A stretch of DNA of 22,124 nucleotides from Clostridia bacterium (GTDB lineage: Bacteria; Bacillota; Clostridia; Christensenellales; CAG-314): contig CAAGHL010000013.1 in NCBI GenBank assembly GCA_900769665.1, positions 1-22,124 on the forward strand, read 5' to 3'. Of the stretch, positions 21,848 to 22,124 are shown one piece after another; the first letter of the stretch is position 1, and each line of letters begins with the position of its first letter. A model generated the notes under the pieces. The model made no database searches. It was not told the origin of the DNA and saw nothing but the letters and a program-made list of their open reading frames with translations. Made by a program: the position numbers and the translations under genes.

Positions 21848-22124
21848 CTTTCGCGTAGGCGAAACGAGTGCGTAAGTCGTCGAACAAGTGATGGCTTAAT
21901 AAAGAACGCCGAAAATGAAATTTGAGGCGAGTGGTCGAACGAGGCATTGTCCCACCGCGAACGCCTGATGCTGTATCGCCTCGGCAATGTCCCACGAAAA
22001 ACGGTCTGATTAGGCGACCGAGCGACCGAAAATGCAAGGTTGGTGGGGACGGATACTCGAACAATGCGCCGCTATGCGTACTTGCAATACTACATCAAGT
22101 ATTGCTTCATCCACCTACCGACGC
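21848..22124. other. Non-coding tail after the importer genes
   Basis: These 277 bases have no frame with an SD or family resemblance on either strand. A short TTTCGC/GCGAAA stem (21849-21854/21859-21864) follows the stop, but no T run follows, so it is a poor terminator. The phrase CATTGTCCCACCGCGAACG recurs in part as CAATGTCCCACGAAAAACG about 44 bases later (near 21945 and 21989), hinting at a decayed repeat. Any next gene lies outside the window. Confidence 0.4.

Overview
The window looks like the chromosome of an uncultured, Gram-positive-type anaerobe of the Clostridia (Firmicutes). Reasons: strong Shine-Dalgarno sites (AAGGAG, GGAGG), sigma-A type promoters, many hairpin-plus-T-run terminators, an AgrA/AgrC-style LytTR/GHKL regulatory pair, a guanine riboswitch ahead of xpt, and a BMP-type nucleoside transporter. 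Taxonomy below class level cannot be read from the sequence.

Region 1 (1-~3300) is an accessory segment whose genes all lie on the minus strand. In transcription order it encodes a 180-aa protein of unknown function, a 251-aa putative DNA-binding/coiled-coil protein, a small FlbD-like protein, a very basic 77-aa protein, a 156-aa membrane-anchored protein, and a membrane-anchored protein with fibre-like repeats that runs off the left edge. Two intrinsic terminators split it. The set resembles the cargo of an integrative/conjugative element or prophage, but no integrase, relaxase or capsid gene is visible, so the type of element is an inference. Its right end abuts the remains of a sugar-transporter ATPase (MsmK/UgpC type), of which only the C-terminal part is left. 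A good promoter (3139-3167) at this end points into the chromosome.

Region 2 (3224-6457) is an eroded alpha-galactoside locus: the MsmK remnant, an intact GH36 alpha-galactosidase, and a 57-codon remnant that starts like a GH31 glycosidase, closed by a terminator. A convergent YegP/DUF1508 gene follows (6570-6962).

Region 3 (7582-14565) holds a translationally coupled LytTR response regulator and GHKL sensor kinase with no autoinducer-peptide gene beside them, then fucO (lactaldehyde reductase) behind a promoter and a long leader, an ABC-2 type exporter (ATPase plus permease), and an M18 aminopeptidase (apeB). A small two-helix membrane protein of different base composition sits at 14983-15216.

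Region 4 (15530-21847) is a purine-salvage and uptake locus: promoter, guanine-class riboswitch, terminator, xpt (xanthine phosphoribosyltransferase), a BMP-family lipoprotein, a double-domain ABC ATPase and two permeases (the NupNOPQ / purine-nucleoside importer arrangement). A terminator and a 212-bp MITE-like element with perfect 24-bp terminal inverted repeats separate the lipoprotein gene from the ATPase gene. Solo or decayed relatives of the same repeat lie ahead of fucO and downstream of apeB. The last 277 bases are non-coding as far as can be seen.
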